In this document: one piece after another, positions 43,338 to 55,084 of the stretch | Layout: each line of letters starts with the position of its first letter | How positions within the stretch are numbered: position 1 is the stretch's first letter | From: Sapria himalayana | Lineage: Eukaryota > Streptophyta > Magnoliopsida > Malpighiales > Rafflesiaceae | Assembly: GCA_029783825.1 (NCBI GenBank) | Contig: JAREIK010002034.1 | Location: 1,134,112 to 1,198,111 of the forward strand | Length of the DNA stretch: 64,000 bases | Direction of reading: 5' to 3' | Notes under the pieces: generated by a model | Database searches by the model: none | What the model was told of the DNA's origin: nothing | What the model saw: the letters and a program-made list of their open reading frames with translations, nothing else | Position numbers and translations under genes: made by a program

Positions 43338-45172
43338 GAGCAACTCCAACCGGAGTTGCAAAACAGGGTGCCATCCCCGTAACTGCCAAAATGACACTTC
43401 AATATTACTTTTCTTCGCTCCAACGGGGATGGCATATGGGTTGCCAAAATAGCATCCGTGAAATCGGGGTGCCATAAATGACAAACTTGGAGAGAGAAAG
43501 TTAAAGATTCAAAACTGTGGTTATTTTACTATACAAATCAATGTATATATCCAACGGATATATTTTAATTTAATTTATAAATTTGAATGGGATGCTGCAC
43601 AAATAAATTCCATCCAGCTTTGTTTTTTTTGAATGCTCTTCTACACATCTTCCTTCCAACAATCAAAAAAATTCTAAAAAATTTATTTTGTCTTATATAT
43701 TTGCATTCCAACCTTGCATTCCTTCCATTAAAATCTGCAGAAGAGAAATATTTCCAAAAAAAAGGTATTTCATTCTCTTTTATTTTATATTTTGATTTTT
43801 ATAATTAATGTATATTATTTTCTAATTTTTTAAATTGTTTATAATTTTAATTTTTAATAGATTCAATTGAATGTTTTATAAATTACTCATTATATAAATT
43901 GATTAGAATATTTTTTTGTAGATGAATTTGCAATATCATGGTTCATTAACTGATTTGCTAATGAACGAGACCGACTTATATGATGATATTATTTAGAGTA
44001 ATCCAGTAGATTTGGCACCAATACAAAATTTTAGTCCCAAATGTGAGAAAGTCGCAAAGGACAAAGAATTTCTCTGTTGAAGAAGATAAATTAATTGTGT
44101 CAGCGTGGCTTAATACGAGCAAAGATTCAATTACCGGGAATCAACAACAAAGTAGTGCATTCTGACAAAGAATATCACAATACTTAGAACTTAATGGAGG
44201 TAATAACGAAAGGCGTTCCCAATCTTCTATTAAAAGTCGGTGGAGTGATATAAATGCAAAATGCAGTAAATTTGTCAGTTTTTATTGTCAAATAGAAAAA
44301 CTACGACAAAGTGGACATACCGAGAAAAATAATGTAAGATTTATATTTTAAATTCAAACACTAGCAAGATTTCATTTCTGAATAATTTATTGAATTATTT
44401 CAAATGGTTTTAGGTTGATGAAGCGAAAAAAATGTTTGCTAAGATAATTAGAAAACCATTTCAATATGAGCATTGTTGGAATATATTGAAGATGGAGCAA
44501 AAATGGAATGATAATTTGACCAGCAATAAGAGAGCAAAAACTCATTCAACTAGTAGTCCTGCTGAATCAATTCATGTTGAATCCAGCTATTCAACTCCAT
44601 ATTTAGGGGACAATACTAAACCATCGTTCTCTCCCAACCTCAAAATGCCATTGGGCCAAAAAGCTTCGAAGAAAAAACTTAAAAGCAAAAATAAACAAAT
44701 TAATGATGAAAGGTCACTAGATTATCATCACTGGAATGAAAGAATGGAAATAGAATGACAAAAAATTGAGCGACATGAAAAGATTTATGCGCAATAGGAG
44801 ATAGCACTAAAGCAACATCGCAAAAAGGTAGAAATTGAAGAATAACATGTGCAAGAAATTCAAATGCAAAATGAGATAAAAATTATGGAAACCGATACTA
44901 CCAGCATGGACCAAATTTCTGCAACATATTGGAATAACTTGAAGATGGAAGTTATGAAAAAATGGAATTTTATTTTTTAGTCGTTATTTATTATGTTTTG
45001 AATTGAAATTTAAAAGATTAATTTAAAAAAAAATATTAAAGTATTAAAATGACATCTCATTATGGCACCTACCATTGAAGCAAAAAAATTTTTTTGAGGT
45101 ACCAAAACACTATTCAAGGTGCCAAAATGATATTTGGCACCCCATATTTGGCAACTCCCATTTGAGTTGCTC
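43338..45172 (+). mobile_element. PIF/Harbinger-type DNA transposon nested in the LTR
   Basis: Terminal inverted repeats GAGCAACTCCAACCGGAGTT (43338) and GAGTTGCTC (to 45172), also with subterminal GTGCCA/TGGCAC repeats. The left flank is TTA, as expected for a Harbinger target; the right flank reads TTT. Right of it the LTR sequence resumes exactly where the right LTR predicts. It carries the ORF1-type protein but no DDE transposase was recognised. Confidence 0.8.
43920..44980 (+). pseudogene. Harbinger ORF1-like protein (trihelix/NAM-associated type)
   Basis: Starts at about 43921 with MNLQYHGSLTDLL. After breaks it gives [19 protein letters not shown], then SSIKSRWSDINAKCSKFV (about 44225) before an apparent intron-like gap. 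The largest frame 44432-44758 has EAKKMFAKIIRKPFQYEHCW just upstream and in it, then KMEQKWND and SNKRAK. The end is a KIERHEKIYAQ-type coiled region. This domain order is that of the plant proteins often annotated as NAM-associated or GST T3-like, which are the Myb-like partner of Harbinger transposase. Several stops. Confidence 0.75.
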
Positions 45173-46563
45173 TTTTTAAAATAATTTGGAAATAAAATTT
45201 TTTTTAAAAAAAGACTGCGCCACGATGTCATTAACGTGGCTGTGCCATGTGCGGTCCATGCATCAAAACAAATAAGAAAAAAAAATAAAATATTTTTTTA
45301 TATATTATTTTAATAAAATAATATGGAAACTAAAGACATGAATTCGGAAAATGGGATGACGGAGAAAAAACAACATTTCAGGGAGAGAGAGATACATAGT
45401 TTAGAGAAAAAAATTTTAAAGGTTTGTTGATTTTTTTTATCATAACGGATTATTCTGGAGTCGAAATAGAATAGTCTAAAAATAAAAGTTACTCTATGCG
45501 ACGAGATCTTTAGTTTGATATCAAATTTATAATATTTTCATGAAATATTCTGAGAGGTAGTAGTTTTTTCCTATTAGAATTTTTTTAATTAAAGGCCATA
45601 AATAATCGTGATTTATATTTCAATTCGAACTGTTTAGAAATTTCATTGGGAATGATTCATTACTGAAAAGTTTATGTGTTTCATTTAGTAAAATATATTA
45701 TAGTGTAATTTGAGTTTGAATCGTTATAATTGTACCTGAAACATAGTTTAATCATAAATAGCAGCATTTCATGTGCACAAGAATATTCCATATAAATAGG
45801 TGGGTGCATGAAAAGTATATATATATATAGGTATAATGGATTGTATTTTGCGAACTCGAATTAAGACAACGTCCAGGCTGAGTTACGTGGTGGTTTTTAG
45901 AAAATATTCAAGAAAAAAAAATATTTTATCGAAAAATATCCAATATGATTTTTCGGAGGTCATATTTCTCTGAGTATGTCCAAGAAAAATATATTTTATT
46001 TGGAGAATGTACAATATTATTTTTTGTAAGAGATCCATATTTTCCAGAATATTTCCAAAGAAAATATATATTTTTATAGATACACACATACAAGCACACG
46101 CACACACATATATATATCTCTCTACATCTATATATATTATGTCACACTTGGCTTTTGCATGTCTGAGGGAGTCGATGGGACTCAGGATATGGTATATAAA
46201 TATTTCATCCATAATTACATTCATATAAATATTGTACTGGAATGGATGTTGATATATACGTATGATGTGTTACGTACACTTAGGTAGGGAGTAGCCCTGT
46301 AGAAGTTTACCATTACTGAGCTTTGCTCACTCCGTTATGGGACCCCTTTCAGGTACATGTCCAGGACAGATGATAGACCACATGCAGGATTGCACGTGTG
46401 AAGGAAGCCGGTTGTTGCTGAATAATATATTATGTGTTTTTATTCTGCTAAGCAAATAAAAGAAAAAAATGTATATGCTACATTTGGTAAATTTTTATTT
46501 TATTGCACATTTTGTTGTGTGATGGAATGAATTGAACTCCTTGAGGGATGAGATATTACATCT

Positions 46564-46575
46564 TGGTATCAGAGG
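46564..46575 (+). promoter_or_regulatory. primer binding site, initiator-Met tRNA type
   Basis: TGGTATCAGAGG, three bases after the left LTR. It matches the usual TGGTATCAGAGC start at 11 of 12 positions. Confidence 0.9.
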
Positions 46576-46849
46576 TTAGGTATACGATTACCTATATCTC
46601 AAAAATTAGTATATGTTTTATAATGTAGTATGAAAGTTTAGATATATAAATATCTAATACTTAGAAAAAAAAGAACACTAGGGTAAAAAAACATGACCTT
46701 AGCCGTCCGAAAAATGAAAGATATTTTCAAAATGAAAAGTTTATTATTAGTTGGCATGTACAAAAATAATAGGACATGAATGTGATTCTTAAATTATTAT
46801 TTGACTTATGTAAATGATAAGTAGAGAACGAGGACACAAAGTATGTCCA

Positions 46850-47700
46850 CAAAATGAGAAACAACCACCAGCAATCTTTGATCAATAGGCTTTTATAGAG
46901 GTTGTGGGTGTCACCGTTGTCAGTGTTGCATAGACTAGTGTAGCTATAAGATTGTGGGTTTAAGGAATAATAATTTAAGGAATATCATCCTCCGACATTT
47001 AAGGGAGGAGGGGACCCAATAATAGTAGATCTTTGGTTTTGACAACTTGATAAAATCTTGGAAGCAATAGAAATCACTTCCAATACTATAAGATTTGGCT
47101 AGTAGCATTCCAGCTAAAGGGTGAGTCCCAAATTTGGTGGGATTGGATCAAGACCTCGAAGAATATAGAGACAATGACATAGTAAGAATTTCAAGAACTC
47201 TATATGATAAATATTTTTCAACTCCAGCTAGACATGCTAATGCCCAGGAATTCCTTGAACATAGACAAGGAAATATGACAGTGCTTGACTACGTGGCTAA
47301 ATTCACCGAGTTAGCAAATTTTGGGGATGATTATGTGGCCACTAATTTGACTAAGGTTCAGAAATTTGAAGATGTATTGAAATTATCTATCCGTGGAAAG
47401 ATTGTGAGATTTCTTATCCAAGATATAGATTTGATGGTTAAGATAGCTTTAGCCATCGAGCGGGAGGTCGAGGAAGCACGAAATATTTGAGAAATAAGTG
47501 AAAGTGCTAGTGGAAAGAGAAAAAATGGTCATTATTTATCTAGAAAAAGGTAGAGACCTTTTATCTCATGAGAATTTCAGGGACAAGATCATAGATATCA
47601 AGGCCAAGACCAAATTGAGAATTCTAGCCAAATTGGATAGAAAATTTGTTTTTACTATAGGTAACCTGGACATTGGAAATGAGAGTGCCCACTGAAGCTA
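46850..47700 (+). pseudogene. Ty3/gypsy gag with degenerate zinc knuckle
   Basis: The frame 47134-47490 has LYDKYFSTPARHANAQEFL, then QGNMTVLDYVAKFTEL and KFEDVLKLSIRGKI, the retrotransposon gag signature. The next frame ends FTIGNLDIGNESAH at about 47690, a zinc knuckle in which the two first Cys and the last Cys are lost. Capsid/nucleocapsid role in the family. Confidence 0.85.
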
Positions 47701-47984
47701 GGATCTCGGGATTGTGAGACATCACAATCCCAGACGTCCGTGGGAAATCCGAAAACATAGTTTATTCCTCATTTCTCTAGTACGAGTCTAGGGAAGTGGG
47801 TGTAATCTCGGAGTATTTCATAAATACCTCCCACGTCAAAGGCATACCAGAAAAGCTAAGGCATGGGTCAAGGTCGAGAACAGGGCTCACATACTGGGAA
47901 TTTAAGGACCCAAGGGCGTGTATATGCCATTACCCCATAGATGGAGAGGATATATCAATCAGTAATACAAGATTCTTTCTTGCT

Positions 47985-48270
47985 TTTTCTATGTGACTTC
48001 ACCCTTAGGGACTAAGGTAAATTTTAAACAGATATGCCAAGATTGTGAATTAGATATCTCAGGGATTATACTCATGGCAGACCTTAGGGTCATGGACATA
48101 TCGGATTTCAATGTAATTCTTGGCATGAACTGGTTAAACATTGAGTCATTATTGATTGTGATAGTAGAAGAATTATTATTCACACACCAGATGATATATG
48201 TGTTGTATTTTAGGGGGATAAGCATGATACTTTACCCCATACTATATATGATTCTAAATGGCATGGATAA
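47985..48270 (+). pseudogene. Ty3/gypsy aspartic protease region
   Basis: The frame 47993-48274 includes LMADLRVMDISDFNVILGMNW, the C-terminal half of the retropepsin domain in plant gypsy elements. The active-site DSGAT-type motif is not intact upstream. Confidence 0.75.
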
Positions 48271-48319
48271 CTGATGGGTTGGCTGGCATGTCTCACCCTA
48301 AAAGAAGAGGGGACACTGA

Positions 48320-49720
48320 ATATAAATCTTCCTCGGATAGTTTGTGAATACAAAGATGTTTTTCCAGATGAATTACCTGGATTACCTCCATACAGGAATG
48401 TGGACTTTAGTATTTAGTTACATCCTGGTACATCATCAATTTCTATGACTCCAAATAGGATAGCACCGATCGAATTACAAGAACTCAAGGTCCATATATA
48501 AGATTTATTGGACAAGAGTTTCATTAGACCTAGAACTTCACCTCGAGGTGCTCTAATTTTGTTTGCAAAGAAAAATGATAAAACCCTTCGACTATATATT
48601 GACTATCGATAGTTGAATAGAGTTACGATAAAGAATTGATATCCATTACTAAGGATTGATATTTTGCTTGACCAATTAAAAAGGGCAATGATCTTTTCTA
48701 AAAATAGATCTTCGTATCGGATATCACTAGTTACAAGTTATAAAGGATGACATCACAAAGATAACATTTAGAATGCGGTATGAGTATTTTGAGTTTATAG
48801 TATTTCCTTTTGGATTAATGAATATGCCAGTAGTATTCATGGATCTCATGCATAGAATATTTCAGCCATATTTAGATTATTTTATTGTAATTTTTGTGGA
48901 TGACATTTTGATCTATTCTTAGTCCGAATGAGAGCATGAAGATCATTTAAAAATTATTCTCCAAACTTGGAGAGAATATAAGTTGTATGCCAAGTTTGGT
49001 AAATGTGACTTTTGATTGATAGAATTATCATTTTTGGGACATGTAATATCAGCTATTGTTGTTTCATTGGACCCTGAAAAAGTCATGGTAGGCATGAGTT
49101 GGGAGAGATCAAAGTCAATTTTTTAGATACGTAGTTTTTTGGGATTGATTAGGTATTATAAGAGATTTATTGAGAATTTTTTTCGGTTAGCTGCTCCAAT
49201 CACTAGATTGATCAGGAAGGAAGTGAAGTATGAGTGGACTAATTCATATGAGAAGGCATTTTAAGAATTGAAAAGACTTACTTCAGCTCCTATTATGATA
49301 ATTCTGGATAAGGGATAGAAATATACAGTATATTCTAATGCCTCGAAAGATGGATTGGGATGTGTTCTGATACAATCCGGAAGAGTGGTAGCTTATAGTT
49401 CAAGATAGTTAAAGAATCATGAGAAAAATTACCCTACACACGATATAGAGTTGTCGACTAGTCTTTAATTTAAAGTTATGGTGCCATTATTTGTATGGTG
49501 AGCAATTTGAGGTATATACAGACCACAAAAGTTTGAAATATATTTTTACACAACGAGACCTTAACATGAGACAACGTCGATGGATGGAATATCGAGATGA
49601 TTATGATTTTACTTTGCATTACCATCAGGTAAGACAAATATGGTGGTTGTTGCACTTAGTCTGAAGTCACGAGGTGCACTAGCTAGTATAGCTTCGTGGG
49701 ATTGGGATATGCTTGAAACC
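48320..49720 (+). pseudogene. Ty3/gypsy reverse transcriptase and RNase H
   Basis: [22 protein letters not shown] (about 48515), RLYIDYR, GYHQLQV-like segment after a frameshift (about 48720), FPFGLMNMP, then [11 protein letters not shown] at about 48890-48920, keeping the two catalytic Asp. RNase H: YSNASKDGLGCVLIQ (about 49330) and a [18 protein letters not shown] segment (about 49515). At least eight stops or frameshifts; not translatable. Confidence 0.85.
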
Positions 49721-49899
49721 GTGAGATGATTCAGTTTATAATATAGAAGTTAAGTCATGGTGTTATCAAGAGTTTAGTAGCCATACCTTCTCTATAAAAT
49801 AAGGTGATTGAGATTCAGAAACAAGATGCAGAAATATTATCCATAATGAACCAAGTAGAAACTGGTACATGCGATGAAAATTAGGCTGTTCATATGGAT

Positions 49900-51240
49900 G
49901 GTAGTCTTCAGTTTAGGGAACAGATTGTGGTTTCTCAAATAATAGAATTGATAGAGGAGATTCTTAGATAATTTAATTATTCTTGTTTTATGGTATATCT
50001 GGGTGGCACAACGATGTATAATGATCTTCATCGCCATTATTACTAGAATAGGATGAAGAGACACATTTGGGATTTTCTTCGATGATACTCCATGTGTCAA
50101 CGGATAAAGGTTGAGCATCATAAGCAATCAAGATTATTCGAGCCTTTGGAGGTAGTAGAGTGGAAATTAGAGCATATCATGATGGATTTTGTGACTCACT
50201 TGTCACGGACATCATGAAAACTTGATACTGTGTGGGTGATTGTAGATCGACTTATAAAGTCGGCACATTTTCTTGCAATGTGGATGACCTTCACACAAGA
50301 TGAATTGTGCAAGTTATACATATGATAAATTATCTGATTACATGGAGTGCCAATATCTATTGTATCGGACAGAGATCCCAGATTTACGGCTTATTTTTGG
50401 AAGAGTTTTCAGAAAGTAATGGGAATATAATTGGTAATAAGCACTGCTTTTCACCCACAAATAGATGGTTAATCGGAAAGGACCATACAAGTTTTGGAAG
50501 ATATGCTACGAGCATATTGTCTAGATTTCAAGGGTAGCTGGGAAGAATATCTGCTTTTAGTCAAGGTTGCCTATAATAATAGTTATTATGCAAGTATCCA
50601 AATGGCACCAAATGAAGCATTATATGGAATGTCATGTTAATCTTTAGTTTGTTAGGCTAAGGTGGGAGACAGATCCATCATGGGTCCAGATGTGATTAGA
50701 GATATCTCAGAAAAGTAGATTTAATACGACATCTTCTTATAGCTCAAAGTCGATAAAAAATTTATACTTATAGATGATGGTGACCTCTAGAATTTGAGAT
50801 GGAAGATCATATTTTCTTGAAAGTGATGCCAAAAAGGAGAGTAATCAAATTTGGCATGCATGGAAAACTATCGCCATGATATATTGAGCATTTGAAATAC
50901 TTGAGAAGGTAGGGTTGGTTACTTATCGATTGACATTACCACCATATTTATCTGGTGTCCATGAGATATTCAATATTTTTATGCTTAAGACATATATTCA
51001 TGATTCAACTCATGTAATGAATTAGGGCGAACTCATTATTGATGCAAATGAAATATTTAAAGAAATGATAGTGCATATCATTGATAGTCGAGACTAAATT
51101 TTGTGAGGCAAGACTGTGAGGCTAGTAAAAGTGATATGGTAGTATCAATGAATAGAAGAAGTAACATGGCAACGTGAAGACACGATGTTTGTTACTTATC
51201 ATTTTTTATTTAAAAATGAATGTATGTGTTTTAGTAATTT
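49900..51240 (+). pseudogene. Ty3/gypsy integrase and C-terminal extension
   Basis: Zinc-binding part near 50030-50120 (HRHYY..MKRHIW, then a degraded Cys pair). Core: MMDFVTHLSR (about 50180), [24 protein letters not shown] (about 50345), then TAFHPQIDG and SERTIQVLEDMLRAY (about 50440-50515), so the DDE residues are present in broken frames. YNNSYYASIQMAPNEALYG follows at about 50572-50630. The terminal segment has TVRLVKVIW and EEVTWQRED (51.1-51.2 kb), the chromodomain-proximal block of plant chromoviruses. Confidence 0.85.
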
Positions 51241-51312
51241 AATAATTATTTAACTTTAGGGTATGCTTATAATTGTAAAGGTGTATCTGTGAGAATTTTG
51301 GGACAAAATTCT

Positions 51313-51327
51313 TAAAGGAGGAGAGAA
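51313..51327 (+). promoter_or_regulatory. polypurine tract
   Basis: AAAGGAGGAGAGAA directly before the right LTR; the plus-strand priming site in this class. Confidence 0.85.
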
Positions 51328-52498
51328 TGTGAAATCTAGGGAAAAAAATGAATAAATAAATTATATGATTTTTTTTCTAGAAAAATAGGGAAAATGATAA
51401 TTTTGCAATAAAAAAAATAAACTAAAAATTTTAGAACCTTGATGATGAAATAAATTTCATCATTAAATTTGTCTTAGAAAATATGGCTACGGTGACAAAT
51501 TTCATCAAATTCCGAGGAAATTAAAATTTAGTTTTTTTTAATTTATTTAATTATTATTACAATAATTAGGAAATAAAATAATAAAAAAAGTCTGCACCAC
51601 AATATCAGCGACGTGGTTGCGACATGCATAGTCCAAGCATCAAAAAGAAATAAGAAAAAGAATGAAATAAATTAAGTTTTTTTAATATATTATTTTAATA
51701 AAATAATAGGAAAAAAATGATGGGAAATTGGAAAACAGGATAACGGGGAAAAAACAACTTTAGGGAGAGAGAGACACAGATCAAAGAAAAAAAATTAAAA
51801 GGTTTGTTGATTTTCTTTTGATCATAATGGATTATTTTAGAGTTGAAATAGAATAGTCCAAAAATAAAAGTCGCTCTACGTAACGAGAGCTTCAGTTTGA
51901 TATTAGATTTATAAAGTTTCAGTGAAATATTCTGATAGGTAGTGGTTTTCTCTTATTGGAATTTCTTTCTATTTAAAGACCATAAATGATCATGGTTTAT
52001 ATTTCAATTCGAACTGTTTAGAAATTTTATTGGGAATGGTTAATTGGTAAAATGTTTCTGTATTTCATTTAGTAAAATATATTGCAGTGTGAATTTGGTT
52101 TAGATAGTTATAATTGTGTCTAGAATATGGTTAATCGTAAATGACATATTTACATTTCATATGCACGGGAACATTCCATATAAATGAGTGAGTGCATGAT
52201 AAATATATACATATAAATGTATAATAGGTTGTATTTTGTGAACTCGGATTGGGAGAATGTCCAGACTGAGTTGTGCGATATATTTTTCAAGAGCACTGCT
52301 AATATTAATATGAAACTCGAGTTGGGACAATGTCTAGGCTGAGTTACGCGGTGATTTTTAGAAAATATCCAAAGAAAAAAAATATTTTATCGGAAAATAT
52401 CCAATATGGTTTTTTGGAGTATATCGAATAAATATATATTTTGTTCGAAGAATGTCCAATATTATTTTTCGGAGGAGGTCCATATTTTCTGAAATATT

Positions 52499-52530
<32 letters not shown>

Positions 52531-52832
52531 TTCTATAGATATGTGTGTGTGCGTGTGCGTGCGTGTGTGTGTGTCTACATCTATATATAATATGTCATAC
52601 TTGGCTTCGACATGTGTGAGGGAGTCGATGGAACTCAAGATATGGGTATATAAATATTTGATTCATGATAACATTCATATAAACATTGTACTTAAATAGG
52701 TGTTTTTATATACGCAAGATGTTTTACGTGCACTTAGGAAGAGAGTAGCTCTGTAAAAATTTATCTCTACTGAGTTCAGGTACAAGTTCAGGATAGATGA
52801 TAGACTCACATACAGGATTGTCCTGAAGTAGT
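51328..52832 (+). repeat. right LTR, 3' end missing
   Basis: Collinear with the left LTR without the Harbinger insertion, and with a longer TATATA/TGTGTGCG run (52505-52575). Similarity stops at about 52830, where the hAT element begins. The last ~150 bases found in the left LTR (AAGGAAGCCGG to ATTACA) are not recovered after the hAT. A partial internal duplication (GAACTCGGATTGGGA.., GAACTCGAGTTGGGA..) lies at 52240-52350. Confidence 0.85.
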
Positions 52833-53348
52833 TAGATGTAAAAATTTCGTTTCGGGCAAGGCACGACATAGTTACTGTACCGTGCCGTGCCTGGCCCGGC
52901 ATGGTTCTGTGGAGGTCAGCCAGGCACAGGCCCTCGACATGGATCCGTTGAGTTCGACCAGGTCGAGCCGAACCTCTAATATAAACAAAAATAAGGGGTT
53001 CGGCTGTGCGCCGTCATGCCGCCGTGTGCCGAATCCCTAATTTAAAAAAATTAGGGTTTTTGCGTGTATCCTCGCGTCGCCGCACTGCCGAAACCCTAAT
53101 TTTAAAAAAATTGATTTCTCAGCTCGTGCCGAGGTACCATGCCAACGGACCATGGTACCATGCCAGGTCAGGCACGACACTAGGCCCGGTTAGCCTCGGC
53201 AAGGCACGGCACGATTGGTGCCATGCCGAAAAATTGCCATGTCACGAGCTTGAACACGGGAAATTTCCATGCCGGTCCGGCCCAGGCACAGCCAAATCAT
53301 GCCATGCCTCATGCCGACCGAGTCGGACCGCCCCAGTTGACACATCTA
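52833..53348. mobile_element. second non-autonomous hAT-type element
   Basis: Ends TAGATGT (52833) and ACACATCTA (to 53348). Flanking 8-mers GAAGTAGT and GTAGTAGT match at 7 of 8. The interior shares the GGCACGGCACG/GTGCC arms and the GCCGAAACCCTAATTTTAAA module with the element at 42172, in fewer copies. The left terminal repeat is eroded after 7-8 bases. Confidence 0.65.
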
Positions 53349-53585
53349 GTAGTAGTAGTAGTAGTAAGTAGTAGTAGTAGTAGTAGTAAGTAGTAATAGT
53401 GAGTAGTAGTAGTAGTAAGTAGTAATAGTGAATAATAGTAGTGGTAGTAAGTAGTAGTAGTGAGTAATAGTAGTAGTAGTAGTAATAGTAGTGAATAATA
53501 GTAGTAGTAGTAGTAGTGAGTAGTAGTAGTAGTTAGTAGTAGTAGTGGGTAGTAGTAGTAAGAGTGAGTAGTAGTAGTAGTAGGA
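53349..53585. repeat. (GTA)n microsatellite
   Basis: GTA/GTAA triplet runs with GTGAGTA and GTGAATA interruptions. Confidence 0.9.
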
Positions 53586-54345
53586 GGGAGTAGTAGTAGT
53601 AGTAGGAGGGAGTAGTAGTAGTAGTAGGAGGGTGTAGTAGTAGTAGGATGGAGTAGTAGGAGGGAATAGTAGGAGGGAACAGTAGGAGGGAGTAGTAGGA
53701 GGGAGCAGTAGGAGGGAGCAGTATGAGGGAGCAGTAGGAGGGAGTAGTAGGAGGAAGCAGCAGGAGAGAGCAGTAAGAGGGAGTAGCAGGAGGGAGTAAC
53801 AAAAGGGAGCAGCAAAAGGGAGCAGCATGAGGGAGCGTCAAAAGGGAGCAGTAGGAGGGAGCAGCAGGAGGGAGCAGCAGGAGGGAGCAGCAGGAGGGAG
53901 CAGCAGGAGGGAGCAGCAGGAGGGAGCAGCAGGAGGGAGCAGTAGGAGGGAGCAGCAGGAGGGAGCAGCAGGAGGGAGTAGTAGGAGGGAGCAGCAGGAG
54001 GGAGCAGCAGAAGGGAGCAGTTGGAGGGAGCAGTGGGAGGGAGCAGTAAGAGGGAGCAACAGAAGGGAGCAACATAAGGGAGCATCGAAAGAGAGTAGTA
54101 GGAGCTAGTAGTAGGAGGGAGCAGTATGAGGGAGCAGTAGGAGGGAGTAGTAGGAGGGAGCAGTATGAGGGAGCAGTAGGAGGGAGTAGTAGGAGGGAGC
54201 AGTAGGAAGGAGCAGTAGGAGGGAGTTGTAGGAGGGAGCAGTAGGAGGGAGCAGTAGCAGCAGCATGAGGGAAAAGTAGGATGAATCAGTAGGAGGGAGT
54301 AGTAGAATGGAGAAGTAGGATGGAGAAGTAGGAGGGAGCGGCGGT
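53586..54345. repeat. 13-bp minisatellite, unit GAGGGAGCAGCAG
   Basis: Dozens of copies of a 13-bp unit; the most regular part is 53840-54010, with GAGGGAGCAGTAG and GAGGGAGTAGTAG variants to both sides. Because 13 is not a multiple of 3 and no unit makes a stop, long open frames with a 13-residue period appear on both strands (for example 429 codons, minus strand, 54598-53309). They are not genes. Confidence 0.95.
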
Positions 54346-54600
54346 GAAAGCGGTGGTGGCAGAAGCGACAACAATGGCGCATCAGCAGTAGTAGCGGTAG
54401 CAGTAGCAGCAGTAATAGCAGCGGCGGCAGCGGTGACAGCAGTGGCGGCAGTGGTGACAGTAGCGGCGGCAGCGGCGGCAGCCGCGGCAGCGGCAGTAGC
54501 ATCAGCAGTAGCCGTGCCGACAGCCACCGTGGCAACAATAGTAGCAATGGCGGTGGCGGCGGCAGCAACAGCGGTGGCAGCGGTAGCATCAGCAGCATCT
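54346..54600. repeat. GCN trinucleotide repeat, (GCGGCA)n-like
   Basis: GC-rich triplet array (GCGGCAGCGGTG, GTAGCAGC). It encodes polyalanine or related frames by chance. Confidence 0.9.
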
Positions 54601-54639
54601 AAATGTTATAAAGCTAAAAAAACTAGAATTAATTCATTC

Positions 54640-54855
54640 TTATTTATGTGGGCCCATGACTATGCAACCTAGAGATGACTTTGAGTATTTCATTACCTTT
54701 ATTGATGATTACTCAAAGTATGAGTATATTTATCTGATATGTCATAAGTCTAGTGTATTTGAAAAATTCAAAAAGTACAGGATAAAAATGGAGAAGAATT
54801 TCAATAAATATCTCAAGAAGGAATTACATTCAGATTGTTTAACAAGGAATTAGAA
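54640..54855 (+). pseudogene. Ty1/copia integrase fragment
   Basis: FITFIDDYSKYEYIYLICHK (54690-54745) followed by FEKFKKYRIKMEKNF is the integrase core start of plant copia elements (FIDDYSRY.Y.YL). The rest of the integrase is missing or unreadable. Confidence 0.8.
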
Positions 54856-55084
54856 TAAGGAATTCATTTTGGGAGAGGTTAGGGACTACTAATTAGAACA
54901 ATAAATTACATTCCAATTGTTAGCATCTGGTGTATCATAATACAATAGTGTAGTAAAAAGAAGGAATATAATTCTTATGGACATTGATATATAGTTGAAA
55001 TATTTATGGCTAGACTTATTACAAAAGTTTTCACTCAAAATTAATGGGTCGATTATGAGAACATTTTTACCAGTAGTCATGCTT

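Larger units (their letters stand above)
43104..46560 (+). repeat. left LTR (interrupted)
   Basis: Begins TGTGAAAT and ends ATTACA immediately before the primer site. About 1.62 kb of LTR once the nested element (43338-45172) is discounted. Aligns with 51328 onward: the first 180 bases differ at roughly 22 positions by hand count, many of them C/T or G/A. Confidence 0.85.
43104..52832 (+). mobile_element. Ty3/gypsy LTR retrotransposon, degenerate
   Basis: Left LTR 43104-46560 (with a nested 1.8-kb element), primer site 46564-46575, gag, protease, RT, RNase H, integrase, polypurine tract 51313-51327, right LTR from 51328, cut by a hAT at 52832. Pol order (integrase after RNase H) is Ty3/gypsy. 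The integrase-C-terminal region near 51.0-51.2 kb (VKVIW, EEVTWQRED) resembles chromovirus-type plant elements. The internal part is full of stops. Confidence 0.9.

Noticed and set aside
53309..54598. 429-codon minus-strand open frame rich in Pro, Leu, Ser and Tyr
   Set aside because: It is a by-product of the 13-bp minisatellite and TAG/GCN triplet repeats; the residue pattern has a 13-residue period and similar frames exist on the other strand.
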